Below are positions 19,451-28,450 of a stretch of DNA of 64,000 nt, in pieces. Made by a program: the position numbers and the translations under genes. The notes under the pieces are model-generated. The model saw only the letters and a list, made by a program, of their open reading frames with translations, searched no databases and was not told the DNA's origin. Origin of the DNA: Acidovorax carolinensis (lineage in GTDB: Bacteria; Pseudomonadota; Gammaproteobacteria; Burkholderiales; Burkholderiaceae_C); contig NZ_CP021361.1 in assembly GCF_002157145.1 (NCBI RefSeq), forward strand, positions 434,001 through 498,000, read 5' to 3'. Each line of letters starts with the position of its first letter. Within the stretch, counting starts at the first letter, position 1.

Positions 19451-19984
19451 TCAGACGCGTTGCTTGCCCAGTTTGCGGCTGAGTGTGCGGCGGTGCATGC
19501 CCAGTCGGCGCGCGGCTTCGGAGATGTTGAAGTCGGTTTCTGCCAGCACCTGGTGAATGCGCTCCCATTCCAGGGTCTTGATGGAACTGGAGCGGTTGCT
19601 CAGTTCGACATCGGCATTGCCTTCCTGCAGGCCGAAGGCGGCTTCGATGTCATCGGTGTTGGACGGCTTGGCCAGGTAATGCGCCGCGCCCAGCTTGATG
19701 GCCTCCACCGCGGTGGCAATACTGGCGAAGCCGGTCAGCACCACGATGTGCATGGGAGCGTGGTGCACATGGAGCTTGCGCACGCAGGCCAGGCCCGATG
19801 CCTCGCCCTTGAGCTTGAGGTCCACCACCGCATAGTCGGGGGTGTGTTCGGTCAGCAGATCATCCATGCGCGCCACGCTGTCGGCGTGCAGCACCCGGTA
19901 GCCACGCCGCTCGAACGAGCGTGCCAGGGTGCGGGCAAAGGCTTCGTCATCCTCCACGATGAGCAGCAAGCGTTCAGTGTCCAT
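19451..19984 (-). CDS. Redox response regulator, RegA/PrrA/RoxR family
   Basis: A 177-residue two-component regulator with a receiver domain and a Fis-type HTH. The receiver has VEDDEAF near the N-terminus, phospho-acceptor YAVVDLKLKG (Asp about 56), VLTGFAS and the switch LAKPSN. The C-terminal helix-turn-helix NISEAARRLGMHRRTLSRKL is nearly diagnostic of the RegA/PrrA/ActR/RoxR group, which control oxidases, nitrogen and CO2 metabolism in response to quinone redox state. The start overlaps the end of the sensor gene by 11 bases. It is the last gene of the cyo operon, which suggests feedback control of the oxidase and possibly of the nir genes 20 kb away. Confidence 0.93.
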   Translation of the reverse strand: MDTERLLLIVEDDEAFARTLARSFERRGYRVLHADSVARMDDLLTEHTPDYAVVDLKLKGEASGLACVRKLHVHHAPMHIVVLTGFASIATAVEAIKLGAAHYLAKPSNTDDIEAAFGLQEGNADVELSNRSSSIKTLEWERIHQVLAETDFNISEAARRLGMHRRTLSRKLGKQRV

Positions 19985-21311
19985 GGGTGCCTTGTGTGCT
20001 GTCCTGCAGTGCGATGTTGGCCAGTGCCATCGTGATGGTGACTTCTGCGCCACCCTCGGGGCGGTTGCGCGCCACCAGGCTGCCGCCCAGGGTGCGTGCC
20101 ACGTTCATCGACAGGAACAGGCCCAGCCCGCCGCCAGGGCGCCCCTTGGTGGACTGGTAGGGTGTGCCGATTTGCGCCAGCACCTCTGGCGAAAACCCCG
20201 GCCCCCGGTCCGTTACCACGATGCGCAACGCATCGTCATCGCGCTGCGAGAGCAGGGCCACCCAGTCGGGTGACGCGTCCCGGGCATTGTCCAGCACATT
20301 GAAAACCATTTGCTGGAGCGTGGTATCGGCGACCATGGGGCTGTCGTTCTGGATGCGGTTGTCATAGACAAACGTGTCGATCGAGCGCGTGGCGCGCCAG
20401 TCACTGACCAGGGTGTCCAGAAACTGGCAGACCGTGGTCTGGCTGGAGTCTTCGCCGCGCGTTTCGCCCGCAGTCAGCAGGATGCCGCTCACGATGGCCT
20501 TGCAGCGCTGCACCTGGGTTTGCATTTCGGCGATTTCTTCCTGCAGCACCGGGTCTGTTGCCAGGGCCGGGATGCGCCGCCAGTCGCCCAGGATGACGGC
20601 CATGGTGGCCAGCGGGGTGCCCAGCTCGTGCGCGGCCCCCGAGGCCAGCAGGCCCATGCGGACGATGTGTTCTTCCTCGGCTGCCCTCTGGCGCGCCGCA
20701 GCCAGCCGTGCATCGCGCCGGCGCAGATCGTGGCTGATGCGCGTGATGAAGATGACCACCAAAATGGCGTTGATCATGAAGCACACCAGCAGACCCAGCA
20801 CATAGGGACTGGCCCAACCCTCGTGCAGGTTGGTGGCCAGGGGCAGCGGCTGGCTGTGCTGTGCCAGCAGTACCACGCACGACGATGCGACCAGCACGAT
20901 GAACCACATGTAGCCTGCCCGCAACAGCATGGCGCTCACGGCAATCTGCAGCAGGTACAAAAACACGAAGGGGTTGCTGATGCCCCCGCTCAGGTACAGC
21001 TGCGCAGTCAGTGCGGCCACATCCACCAGCAGGGCGAGAAATATCTCGACATCGTGAACGCTGCGTCCGCTGCGCCAGCGCACCAGGCTGGCCAGGTTGA
21101 AGAGCGCCATGCAGCCCACGATGGTGAGCATCTCCTGCAGCGGCAGGGGCATGCCCAGGCTGTAGTGGGTGGCTTCGATGGTGAGCAGTTGGCCCACTAC
21201 GGCGATCCAGCGCAGCTGGATTAGCTGGTGCAGGTTCTTGAGGCCGGCGGATGCATTCGCAAAGCGGGCCTTGCTCGAGGGCGGGATGGAAGGGCTTGCG
21301 CTACTGTTCAT
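19974..21311 (-). CDS. Redox-sensing histidine kinase, RegB/PrrB/RoxS family
   Basis: A 445-residue sensor kinase with six predicted N-terminal transmembrane helices and a HisKA/HATPase core. The ubiquinone-binding signature GGISNPF (RegB consensus GGxxNPF) lies near residues 109-115. The phospho-acceptor box GAAHELGTPLATM has His near residue 226. A Cys follows in QRCKAIVSG, in the general region of the redox-active Cys described in RegB; exact equivalence is not proven here. ATP-site motifs include NARDASP and GGGLGLFLS. The start at 21311 avoids a 42-residue extension into surf1. Gene overlaps on both sides show it is co-translated with surf1 and the regulator. Confidence 0.93.
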   Translation of the reverse strand: MNSSASPSIPPSSKARFANASAGLKNLHQLIQLRWIAVVGQLLTIEATHYSLGMPLPLQEMLTIVGCMALFNLASLVRWRSGRSVHDVEIFLALLVDVAALTAQLYLSGGISNPFVFLYLLQIAVSAMLLRAGYMWFIVLVASSCVVLLAQHSQPLPLATNLHEGWASPYVLGLLVCFMINAILVVIFITRISHDLRRRDARLAAARQRAAEEEHIVRMGLLASGAAHELGTPLATMAVILGDWRRIPALATDPVLQEEIAEMQTQVQRCKAIVSGILLTAGETRGEDSSQTTVCQFLDTLVSDWRATRSIDTFVYDNRIQNDSPMVADTTLQQMVFNVLDNARDASPDWVALLSQRDDDALRIVVTDRGPGFSPEVLAQIGTPYQSTKGRPGGGLGLFLSMNVARTLGGSLVARNRPEGGAEVTITMALANIALQDSTQGTHGH

Positions 21312-22161
21312 GGGCGGGGTCTTTGCTGCGGGACGTACGCAGCCGGACCTCGTAGCGTGCCATAACCCCCGCCGCCACCACAACCAGGAGTGCCATTCCA
21401 AACCATGTGAGCGCATAGACCAGGTGGGTGTTGGCAAAGCGCACCACCGTCATGCCCTGGCGCGGCCACGGACCCTGCGGTGACGAGGAAAGTTCTGTCG
21501 TGCTGGCGCCTTGCAGCGCAGGTATGCCTGCATCCACAAAGAATGGTGCAGCCTGCGTGAGTTGGCGGCTCCGGGCAATGGCTGCTACGTCGCGCGAATG
21601 CCAGCGTTGCGCCGCCGGGTCATTGCGGCGCAAGAATCCACCGCCAGGCTCGCTCATGCGCAGCAAGCCTTCGACCGTGACGGGTTCCGCCGCTGCAATG
21701 GCCTGGCGTCCCTGCCACTGTGCGCGCTGCTCCGGTGGAATGAATCCCCGGTTGACCAGCACCTGCGTGCCATCGGTCAGTTGCAAAGGGGTGAGCACCC
21801 AATAGCCCGACCCGAGTGCGGTGGTGGCCTGTGTCAGCACGGTTTTTTCTGCCAACCATTGCCCCTGCAGGCGCACGGCTTGGTATCCATGCGTGGCAGC
21901 ATCCACCTGGGGCCACTGTGCCTGAGGAGGCAATGCGCCGGGCGCTGCCTGGATGCGCTGCGTGACGCGCTCGATGAGGTCGAGTTTCCAGGCGCGGCGC
22001 TGCACCTGCCACACACCCAGTGCGATGAATCCCATGAAAAGCGCGATGCCCACCAAAGTGAGCATCGCCAGGGTTGCGTTGGAATGCGGGCCCTTGCGGC
22101 CCGCCTGCGGTGTGGACACAGTGGGGAGGTGCCGGTCAGGGGGCGGTGTTGTGCGCAGCAC
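21301..22161 (-). CDS. SURF1 family protein
   Basis: A 286-residue inner-membrane protein of the SURF1/Shy1 family, assembly factors that deliver heme a or otherwise mature heme-copper oxidases. It has an N-terminal helix ending LGVWQVQRRAWK, the conserved LVNRGFIP segment in the periplasmic domain, and a second helix preceded by RFANTHLVYALTWFG. The GTG at 22161 overlaps cyoD by 26 bases; another GTG at 22119 would remove 14 residues and clear the overlap, and neither has a strong ribosome site. Its place right after cyoABCD suggests it serves this quinol oxidase. A bo3 enzyme uses heme o, so its role here deserves attention. Confidence 0.9.
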   Translation of the reverse strand: MLRTTPPPDRHLPTVSTPQAGRKGPHSNATLAMLTLVGIALFMGFIALGVWQVQRRAWKLDLIERVTQRIQAAPGALPPQAQWPQVDAATHGYQAVRLQGQWLAEKTVLTQATTALGSGYWVLTPLQLTDGTQVLVNRGFIPPEQRAQWQGRQAIAAAEPVTVEGLLRMSEPGGGFLRRNDPAAQRWHSRDVAAIARSRQLTQAAPFFVDAGIPALQGASTTELSSSPQGPWPRQGMTVVRFANTHLVYALTWFGMALLVVVAAGVMARYEVRLRTSRSKDPAHEQ

Positions 22162-22564
22162 CCGGCCCGTGCTGCGCCGCGGCGGTCGCCTGCGGGTGCT
22201 CGGGCATCATGTTGGTGTTCATGTGAAACATGACCCACAGCGTGCCGGCGATGGCAATGGCCACAAACACCACGGTGAAGATGGTGGACAGCAGGGTCCA
22301 GCCGCCTTCGACCTTGCCGTTCATGTGCAGGAAAAACACCATGTGCACCAGGATCTGGATCACCGCAAAGCCACCGAGTACCAGCACGGCGGTGTTGCGG
22401 TCGGCAATCACCTTGGCCATGACCAGCCAGAACGGAATGGCGGTGAGGATGATGGACAGCACAAAACCGGCCATATAGCCCGAGAAGGTGCTGTGCGGGC
22501 CATCATCATGGTGACCGTGATGGTCGTCATGCCCATGGGCATTGTGTGTGTGTTGTGCGCTCAT
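22136..22564 (-). CDS. cyoD: Cytochrome bo3 ubiquinol oxidase subunit IV
   Basis: A 142-residue small membrane subunit with a His/Asp-rich N-terminal segment (HGHDDHHGHHDDG) and three transmembrane helices. The core patterns GYMAGFVLSIILTAIPFW and VHMVFFLHMN match CyoD/COX4-pro subunits, which assist CuB insertion and stability. It is longer than E. coli CyoD (109) because of the His-rich start and an Ala/Pro tail. It starts on the base after the cyoC stop and overlaps surf1. The His-rich leader could bind metal, which is inference. Confidence 0.92.
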   Translation of the reverse strand: MSAQHTHNAHGHDDHHGHHDDGPHSTFSGYMAGFVLSIILTAIPFWLVMAKVIADRNTAVLVLGGFAVIQILVHMVFFLHMNGKVEGGWTLLSTIFTVVFVAIAIAGTLWVMFHMNTNMMPEHPQATAAAQHGPGAAHNTAP

Positions 22565-23200
22565 TTACAGCACCCCCATCAGGTACACAAAAGTGAAGAC
22601 ACCGATCCAGACCACGTCCAGAAAGTGCCAGAACATCGACAGGCACATCAGGCGGCGAGTATTCGCAGGGATCAGGCCATGCTTGCCAATCTGGACCATC
22701 AGCACCACCAGCCAGATCAGGCCAAAGGTGACGTGCAGACCGTGGGTGCCCACCAGCGTGAAGAACGCCGACAGGAAGGCGCTGCGCTGCGGGCCTGCGC
22801 CCTGGTGGATGAGGTGCGAGAACTCATACAGCTCCAGACCCAGGAAGCAAAGGCCAAGCACCCCGGTGACTGCCAGCCAGGCGAGTGTGGTCTTGACGTT
22901 TTGCTTCTGCTTTTCCAGCATGGCAAAGCCGAAAGTGATGGATGACAGCAGCAGGAAGGCCGTGTTGAGTGCCACCAGCGGCAGGTCAAACAGCTGCGCG
23001 CCCGTGGGACCGGCCGCATAGCTGCGGCCCAGCACTCCGTAGGTGGCAAACAGGGCGGCAAAGATGAGGCAGTCGCTCATCAGGTACAGCCAGAAACCCA
23101 GGGCCGTGCCGTTTTCGGGATGGGGCTCATGTGCGAGGTGGTACTCGCGCTGGGCCAGGGCGCCTGCGGCGGCGCCAGCGGGGAGGCGGATATCAGACAT
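22565..23200 (-). CDS. cyoC: Cytochrome bo3 ubiquinol oxidase subunit III
   Basis: A 211-residue five-helix heme-copper oxidase subunit III. It shows the family stretches [31 protein letters not shown] and [14 protein letters not shown]. Length and helix count match E. coli CyoC (204, five helices). It overlaps the end of cyoB by eight bases and abuts cyoD, consistent with coupled translation. It supports complex stability and oxygen access rather than catalysis. Confidence 0.96.
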   Translation of the reverse strand: MSDIRLPAGAAAGALAQREYHLAHEPHPENGTALGFWLYLMSDCLIFAALFATYGVLGRSYAAGPTGAQLFDLPLVALNTAFLLLSSITFGFAMLEKQKQNVKTTLAWLAVTGVLGLCFLGLELYEFSHLIHQGAGPQRSAFLSAFFTLVGTHGLHVTFGLIWLVVLMVQIGKHGLIPANTRRLMCLSMFWHFLDVVWIGVFTFVYLMGVL

Positions 23201-25208
23201 GGCGGGCCAGTTGGAGTGTGCGGGCTTCTTCGGTGGAGATCACTTCGGATGCCGGGATGTAGAAGTCACGCTGGTAGTTGAACGTGTGGACGATGGCGGC
23301 CAGCAGCAGCGCGGCAAACGACACGCCTGCCAGCAGCCACATGTGCCAGATCAGTGCAAAGCCGAAGACCAGCGACAGGGCCGATATCACTGCTCCCGAG
23401 CCCGTGTTGGCAGGCATGTGGATGGGGGCAAAACCAGTGTGCGGCCGCTGGTAGCCGTGCTTCTTCATGTCCCACCATGCGTCAATTTCATGCACCACGG
23501 GAGTGAAGGCAAAGTTGTAGTCGGGCGGGGGCGAGGAGGTGGCCCATTCCAGCGTGCGCGCATCCCAGGGGTCGCCGGTCCAGTCGCGCAGCTGCTCGCG
23601 CTTGAGGTAGCTCACCACGATCTGGATCAGGAAGCAGGCGATGCCCAGAGCAATCAGGAAGGCGCCGAACGCCGCGATCTGGAACCAGATTTGCAGCGAC
23701 TGGTCTTCAAAGTGGTTGGCGCGGCGTGTCACTCCCATCAGGCCCAGCACATACAGCGGGCCAAACGCCACCCAGAAGCCCACCACCCACAGCCAGAACG
23801 AGCGCAGGCCCCAGGTGCGGTCAAGCTTGTAGCCAAAAGCCTTGGGGTACCAGTAGTTGATGCCGGCAAACAGGCCAAACAGCACGCCGCCAATGATCAC
23901 GTTGTGGAAGTGGGCGATCAGGAACAGGCTGTTGTGCAGCACGAAGTCGGCCGGAGGCACGGCCAGCAGCACGCCGGTCATCCCGCCGATGGCAAAGGTG
24001 ATCATGAAGGCCACCGTCCACATCATGGGCAGCTCGAAGCGGATGCGGCCCTTGTACATGGTGAACAGCCAGTTGAAGATCTTCGCGCCCGTCGGGATCG
24101 AGATGATCATCGTCGTGATGCCAAAGAAGGTGTTCACGCTCGCGCCCGAGCCCATGGTGAAGAAGTGGTGCAGCCACACCAGATACGACAGGATGGTGAT
24201 CACCACCGTGGCATACACCATCGAGGTGTAGCCAAACAGGCGCTTTTTGCAGAACGTGGCCACCACCTCGGAGAAGATGCCAAAGCAGGGCAAGATCAGG
24301 ATATAGACCTCGGGGTGGCCCCAGATCCAGATCAGGTTCACGTAGAGCATGGGGTTGCCGCCCAGTTCGTTGGTGAAGAAGTTCGTGCCCACGTAGCGGT
24401 CCAGCGACATCAGCACCAGCGCGGCCGTCAGCACGGGGAAGGACGCAACGATCAGCGCGTTGGTGCACAGGGCCGTCCAGGTGAAGACGGGCATCTTCAT
24501 CAGGCTCATGCCGGGCGCGCGCATCTTGATGATGGTCACGATCAGGTTGATGCCCGACAGCGTGGTGCCCACCCCGGCAATCTGCAGCGCCCAGATGTAG
24601 TAATCCAGCCCGGTGCTCGGGCTCTGCGCGCCCAGGTTCGAGAGCGCCAGCCAGCCCGAGGTGGAAAACTCGCCCAGGAACAGCGACACCATCACCAGCA
24701 CGGCGCCGGCAGTGGTCATCCAGAAACTGAAGTTGTTCAGGAACGGGAAGGACACGTCGCGCGCGCCAATCTGCAGCGGCACCAGGTAGTTCATCAGCCC
24801 CGTGACCAGCGGCATGGCTACGAAGAAGATCATGATCACGCCGTGCGCGGTGAAGATCTGGTCGTAATGGTGCGGCGGCAGGTAGCCGAGGTTGTCGTCA
24901 AAAGCCATGGCCTGTTGCAGGCGCATCATCACGGCATCGGCAAAGCCGCGCAGCAGCATCACCAGGCCCAGGATCATGTACATGATCCCGATCTTTTTAT
25001 GGTCGATGCTGCAGATCCAGTCGCGCCACAGCGGGCCCCACAGGCGGAACTTGGTGATGCCCGCCATGACGGCGATACCGCCCAGTACGACGGCGATGAA
25101 GGTCCACAGCACGATGGGCTCATGCGCCATCGGTACGGCGTCCCAGCTCAGTCGGCCCAGAGCCCAGTGGGAGGGAGAAACGGTTTCGGAGAACATAGGG
25201 AGACTCAT
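23193..25208 (-). CDS. cyoB: Cytochrome bo3 ubiquinol oxidase subunit I
   Basis: A 671-residue catalytic subunit (E. coli CyoB is 663) that oxidises ubiquinol, reduces O2 at the heme o3-CuB centre and pumps protons. Subunit-I hallmarks are visible: the heme-ligand region [14 protein letters not shown], the CuB/His-Tyr cross-link segment [15 protein letters not shown], the HHFFTMG pair and [13 protein letters not shown] with heme ligands. The ATG at 25208 overlaps the TGA of cyoA (ATGA) and is preferred over MFSETV 12 bases later and over a 27-residue upstream extension. This is the second gene of the operon. Confidence 0.97.
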   Translation of the reverse strand: MSLPMFSETVSPSHWALGRLSWDAVPMAHEPIVLWTFIAVVLGGIAVMAGITKFRLWGPLWRDWICSIDHKKIGIMYMILGLVMLLRGFADAVMMRLQQAMAFDDNLGYLPPHHYDQIFTAHGVIMIFFVAMPLVTGLMNYLVPLQIGARDVSFPFLNNFSFWMTTAGAVLVMVSLFLGEFSTSGWLALSNLGAQSPSTGLDYYIWALQIAGVGTTLSGINLIVTIIKMRAPGMSLMKMPVFTWTALCTNALIVASFPVLTAALVLMSLDRYVGTNFFTNELGGNPMLYVNLIWIWGHPEVYILILPCFGIFSEVVATFCKKRLFGYTSMVYATVVITILSYLVWLHHFFTMGSGASVNTFFGITTMIISIPTGAKIFNWLFTMYKGRIRFELPMMWTVAFMITFAIGGMTGVLLAVPPADFVLHNSLFLIAHFHNVIIGGVLFGLFAGINYWYPKAFGYKLDRTWGLRSFWLWVVGFWVAFGPLYVLGLMGVTRRANHFEDQSLQIWFQIAAFGAFLIALGIACFLIQIVVSYLKREQLRDWTGDPWDARTLEWATSSPPPDYNFAFTPVVHEIDAWWDMKKHGYQRPHTGFAPIHMPANTGSGAVISALSLVFGFALIWHMWLLAGVSFAALLLAAIVHTFNYQRDFYIPASEVISTEEARTLQLARHV

Positions 25209-26257
25209 TGGCGGAGGCTGGCACCGGATGTCGGTGCGTTGCGGTTGTCGATGGCGGCCACCACCTGGGCGGCGTTCTGCGCGGTGCACCAGTCCTGCGG
25301 CAGGTTCAGGCCTGCGGCGCGCACATAGGCATCACCGCCATGGGCGTCGATGGCCATCATGTGGTGCATGCACATCTTTCCGTCTTCCACGCAGCGGTTG
25401 AGCACCTTGTCGTACAGGCCTTCTTCCACGCTGGCAAAGCGCTGGACGGGATCGCGCTCGCTGGGCTTGGCCAGGTTCAGGTAGGCGCCCTTGTCCAGGG
25501 GCTTGCCTTCCGTCTTTGCTTTTTGCACCCACTGTGCAAAGTCATCGTTGCTCAGACCGTGGAACTTGAAGGTCATGCCCGAGAAGCCCGCGCCGCTGTA
25601 GTGCGACGACATGCCCTTGAATACGCCGGGCTTGTTGATCACCGCGTTCAGCTCTGTCTGCATGCCCGGCATGGCGTAAATCATTCCGGCGAGGTCCGGC
25701 ACGTAAAACGCGTTCATGGTGGACGTGGCTGTCAGCTTGAACAGGATGGGGCGGTCCACCGGGGCAGCCAGCTCGTTCACCATGGCAATGCCTTGCTCGG
25801 GATAGAAGAAAAGCCACTTCCAGTCCATCGCCACCACCTGCACCTCCAGCGGCGTCACGTTGGCGGCCAGAGGACGCTGGGCGTCGATGCGGTCCAGCGG
25901 ACGATAGGGGTCGAGCTTGTGGGTGCCGATCCAGGTCAGCGCCCCCAGGGCGATGATGATGAGCAGCGGCACGGTCCAGATCACCAGCTCCAGTGTGGTG
26001 GAGTGGTGCCACTCGGGGTCGTATTCGGCCTCGGTGTTGCCCTGGCGGTACTTCCAGGCAAAAAAGAGGGTGAGCGCGATCACCGGCACGATGATGACGA
26101 GCATCAGCAGCGTGGCGGTGATGACCATCTGACCTTGTTGGGCTGCGATATCGCCGGCCGGGTTCAGAACGACCGCCTTGCTGCAGCCGGCGAGTAAGGT
26201 CGTCATGGCGACGGCTGCAAGCCAGGCGGGCCTGCGAAGTTTCTTGTTTTTGAGCAT
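25205..26257 (-). CDS. cyoA: Cytochrome bo3 ubiquinol oxidase subunit II (lipoprotein)
   Basis: A 350-residue subunit II. A signal peptide ends in the lipobox LLAGCSK, then come two transmembrane helices and a periplasmic cupredoxin-like domain. As in quinol oxidases, CuA ligands are absent: the [20 protein letters not shown] stretch and the [19 protein letters not shown] region match CyoA. A C-terminal extension of ~60 residues contains a Met/His/Cys-rich stretch ([14 protein letters not shown]) that E. coli CyoA lacks; its meaning is unknown. It is the first gene of a six-overlap operon running to the RegA-type regulator at 19451. Confidence 0.95.
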   Translation of the reverse strand: MLKNKKLRRPAWLAAVAMTTLLAGCSKAVVLNPAGDIAAQQGQMVITATLLMLVIIVPVIALTLFFAWKYRQGNTEAEYDPEWHHSTTLELVIWTVPLLIIIALGALTWIGTHKLDPYRPLDRIDAQRPLAANVTPLEVQVVAMDWKWLFFYPEQGIAMVNELAAPVDRPILFKLTATSTMNAFYVPDLAGMIYAMPGMQTELNAVINKPGVFKGMSSHYSGAGFSGMTFKFHGLSNDDFAQWVQKAKTEGKPLDKGAYLNLAKPSERDPVQRFASVEEGLYDKVLNRCVEDGKMCMHHMMAIDAHGGDAYVRAAGLNLPQDWCTAQNAAQVVAAIDNRNAPTSGASLRQ

Positions 26258-26338
26258 GCTGGGGGTGGCGCGACCACGAAGTGCTTAGGGGTAAACGCGA
26301 GTGACTGAGGATTCGCAATGTAGTACTGCCAGCGAAAT

Positions 26339-26367
26339 TGTCCATTGGACATTTTGTCCAAGATCAA
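26339..26367. promoter_or_regulatory. Candidate operator: alternating TGTCC/GGACA half-sites and FNR-like half site upstream of cyoA
   Basis: About 85-110 bases upstream of cyoA, TGTCC-ATT-GGACA overlaps TTGGAC-N5-GTCCAA (26345-26361, a perfect 6-5-6 inverted repeat), which then runs into TTGTC-CAAG-ATCAA (26354-26367). The latter keeps one perfect FNR/ANR half site. Binding by FNR/ANR or RegA is inference. The rest of the 297-base gap to the MFS gene (26258-26554) shows only the MFS ribosome site (gagga). Confidence 0.45.
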
Positions 26368-26554
26368 TGATGCCCCGCCGGTTTTGTGCTTGTCTCGGTG
26401 GTTTTCCTGCGTCTTCTGCGCACGGCAATTTGCCCATTTTGGGGTGCTGGTCATCAGGGTTTTCCTATGGGCCAAGTCCGCAAAAGCGCTGCGACAAGGG
26501 GGCTTTCCGGTGTAGAACAGAGCTGTTCGCATCCGTTGCTTGAGGAGTGTCAAT

Positions 26555-27889
26555 ATGGTCAGCCAAATTTCTGCCGCACTGCCTGTGCCCAATTTTGAGA
26601 GTTCGGTGTCGCTGGCGCGGGCCCATACCGATGAGGATGTGACGCCCGGCGAGATCGCGGTGGGGGTGATCATTGGGCGGTCGTCCGAATACTTTGATTT
26701 CTTTGTGTTCGGCATTGCGAGCGTGCTGGTTTTTCCCTCGCTGCTTTTCCCGTATCTGTCGCGGCTGGACGGCACCTTGATGGCCTTTGCCATCTTTTCA
26801 CTGGCGTTTGTGGCGCGGCCGGTGGGCACGGCGATTTCCATGGCGGTGCAGCGGCGCTGGGGGCGGGGCACCAAGCTGACGCTGGCGCTGTTCCTGCTGG
26901 GGGCGTGCACTGCGGGCATGGCGTTCTTGCCCGGCTACGCGTCGGCGGGAGGCAAGGCCATTGCTGCGCTCGTCATCCTGCGCATCGGGCAGGGGCTGGC
27001 GTTGGGGGGCACCTGGGATGGTTTGCCCTCGCTGCTGGCCATGAGCGCTCCCCAGGAGCGGCGCGGCTGGTTTGCCATGATCGGGCAGCTGGGCGCCCCA
27101 GTGGGTTTCATTCTGGCGGCCAGCCTGTTTGCCTACCTGTACAGCAGCCTCAGTGTGGCTGAATTCCTCGACTGGGGATGGCGCTATCCCTTCTTTGTCG
27201 CCTTTGCCATCAATGTGGTGGCCCTGTTTGCCCGTTTGCGCCTGGTGGTGGGCCAGTCGTATGCCGAGCGGTTGCAGCAGCTTGAGCTGCAGCCGGTGAG
27301 CGCAACCCAGGTGATGCGCCATGAAGGCGGCAATGTGCTGCTGGGCGCCTTTGCCGCGCTGGCCAGCTTTGCGTTGTTCCATCTGGCCACGGTGTTTCCG
27401 TTGTCGTGGATTGCCATGTATTCGGAACAATCCATCACCGAAGTGCTCAGTGTTCAGATTGTGGGTGCTTTGCTGGCAGCTGCCGCCATGGTGCTGTCCG
27501 GGTGGCTGGCCGACCGGGTGGGGCGACGCAATCTGCTCGGTGCCATGGCGGTCTTGATCGGGCTGTTCAGCTTCACCGCGCCCTGGCTGCTGGGCGCCGG
27601 CCAGGTGGGCAACAACGTGTTCCTGCTCGTCGGGTTTGTGCTGCTGGGGCTGTCGTATGGTCAGGCATCGGGTACGGTCACGGCCAATTTCTCGGCCCGA
27701 TACCGTTACACCGGGGCTGCGTTGTCGGCCGACCTGGCGTGGCTGCTCGGGGCTGGCTTTGCCCCTTTGGTGGCTTTGGGGCTTTCGGCCCGGTTTGGCG
27801 TGGGGGCCGTATCGCTGTATTTGCTGTCGGGGGTGGTGTGCACCCTGGCGGCCCTGCGTATCAACCGGCTGATCGAGCGCAAGGAGTGA
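26555..27889 (+). CDS. MFS transporter, metabolite:H+ symporter (MHS) type
   Basis: A 444-residue twelve-helix secondary carrier. The N-terminal SSEYFDFFVFG and the loop-2 region FVARPVGTAI are typical of the MHS branch of sugar/organic-acid symporters; GGTWDGLPSLL and LSGWLADRVGRR (the MFS loop 8-9 repeat of motif A) also fit. ATG 26555 follows gagga with proper spacing; the upstream in-frame start (26540) is weaker. Substrate cannot be assigned. It is divergent from the cyo operon and convergent with ybeY, with no catabolic gene nearby. Confidence 0.86.
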   Translation: MVSQISAALPVPNFESSVSLARAHTDEDVTPGEIAVGVIIGRSSEYFDFFVFGIASVLVFPSLLFPYLSRLDGTLMAFAIFSLAFVARPVGTAISMAVQRRWGRGTKLTLALFLLGACTAGMAFLPGYASAGGKAIAALVILRIGQGLALGGTWDGLPSLLAMSAPQERRGWFAMIGQLGAPVGFILAASLFAYLYSSLSVAEFLDWGWRYPFFVAFAINVVALFARLRLVVGQSYAERLQQLELQPVSATQVMRHEGGNVLLGAFAALASFALFHLATVFPLSWIAMYSEQSITEVLSVQIVGALLAAAAMVLSGWLADRVGRRNLLGAMAVLIGLFSFTAPWLLGAGQVGNNVFLLVGFVLLGLSYGQASGTVTANFSARYRYTGAALSADLAWLLGAGFAPLVALGLSARFGVGAVSLYLLSGVVCTLAALRINRLIERKE

Positions 27890-27938
27890 CTGTGCCGATG
27901 GGGATGCGCCCCAGCGGCGCGCCCCGCCTTGGTTGCGC

Positions 27939-28396
27939 TTATCTGGCGTAGGGGTCGGCAAACCCCAGCTCCTGCAGGATGGCGGTTTCGTAGGCCTCCA
28001 TCTCGTCGGCATCGGCGGTGCTGGTTTCGTGGTCCCAGCCCTGGGCGTGCAGCGTGCCGTGCACCAGCAGGTGGGCGTAGTGTTCTTCCAGGCTCTTGTT
28101 CTGCTCGTGCGCCTCGCGCTCGACCACGGGGCGCAGAGCACCAGGTCGGCGGTCACCACGGGCTCCTGCGTGTAATCGAAGGTGAGCACGTTGGTGGCGT
28201 AGTCTTTCTTGCGGTAGTCGCGGTTCAGTTGCTGGCCTTCTTCGGCATCGACGATGCGCACGGTGATCTCTGCATCGGTGGCCAGCGCGTGGCGAATCCA
28301 GCGCGTGACCTTGTGGCGCGGCAGCACGGCGCGGTGGGCGGCGGCGCCGTCAAAACGGCCGAACTGCAGCGACAGGGAGAGTTGATTCAAGGTCAT
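27939..28396 (-). pseudogene. ybeY: Endoribonuclease/rRNA maturation factor YbeY, frame broken at 28128-28131
   Basis: The first frame (from ATG 28396) gives the YbeY N-terminus, including the [25 protein letters not shown] region. After DLVLCAP the homology jumps frame at the GGGG run 28128-28131 (CCCC in the coding sense). It resumes as VVEREAHEQ, with the zinc motif [15 protein letters not shown], to the TAA at 27939. Adding one base restores a normal ~152-residue YbeY. Since YbeY is important for 16S rRNA 3' maturation, a sequencing or assembly error is the likeliest cause. It is downstream of phoH on the same strand, the usual pairing. Confidence 0.88.
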
Positions 28397-28398
28397 TT

Positions 28399-28446
28399 AT
28401 GCCTTTGGCGCTTATGTATCAAGCGCTAATAGCTATTAAATAAGGA
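28399..28446 (+). repeat. Dispersed palindromic repeat, copy C (between phoH and ybeY)
   Basis: The core ggcgcttatgtatcaagcgc plus taatagctattaaataag matches the family. It fills nearly the whole gap between the phoH stop (28451) and the ybeY start (28396), so the ybeY ribosome-binding region lies within repeat-derived sequence. Confidence 0.8.
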
Positions 28447-28450
28447 GCAT

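Noticed and set aside
23043..25328. 761-residue plus-strand frame opposite cyoB
   Set aside because: Shadow frame; cyoB is unambiguous.
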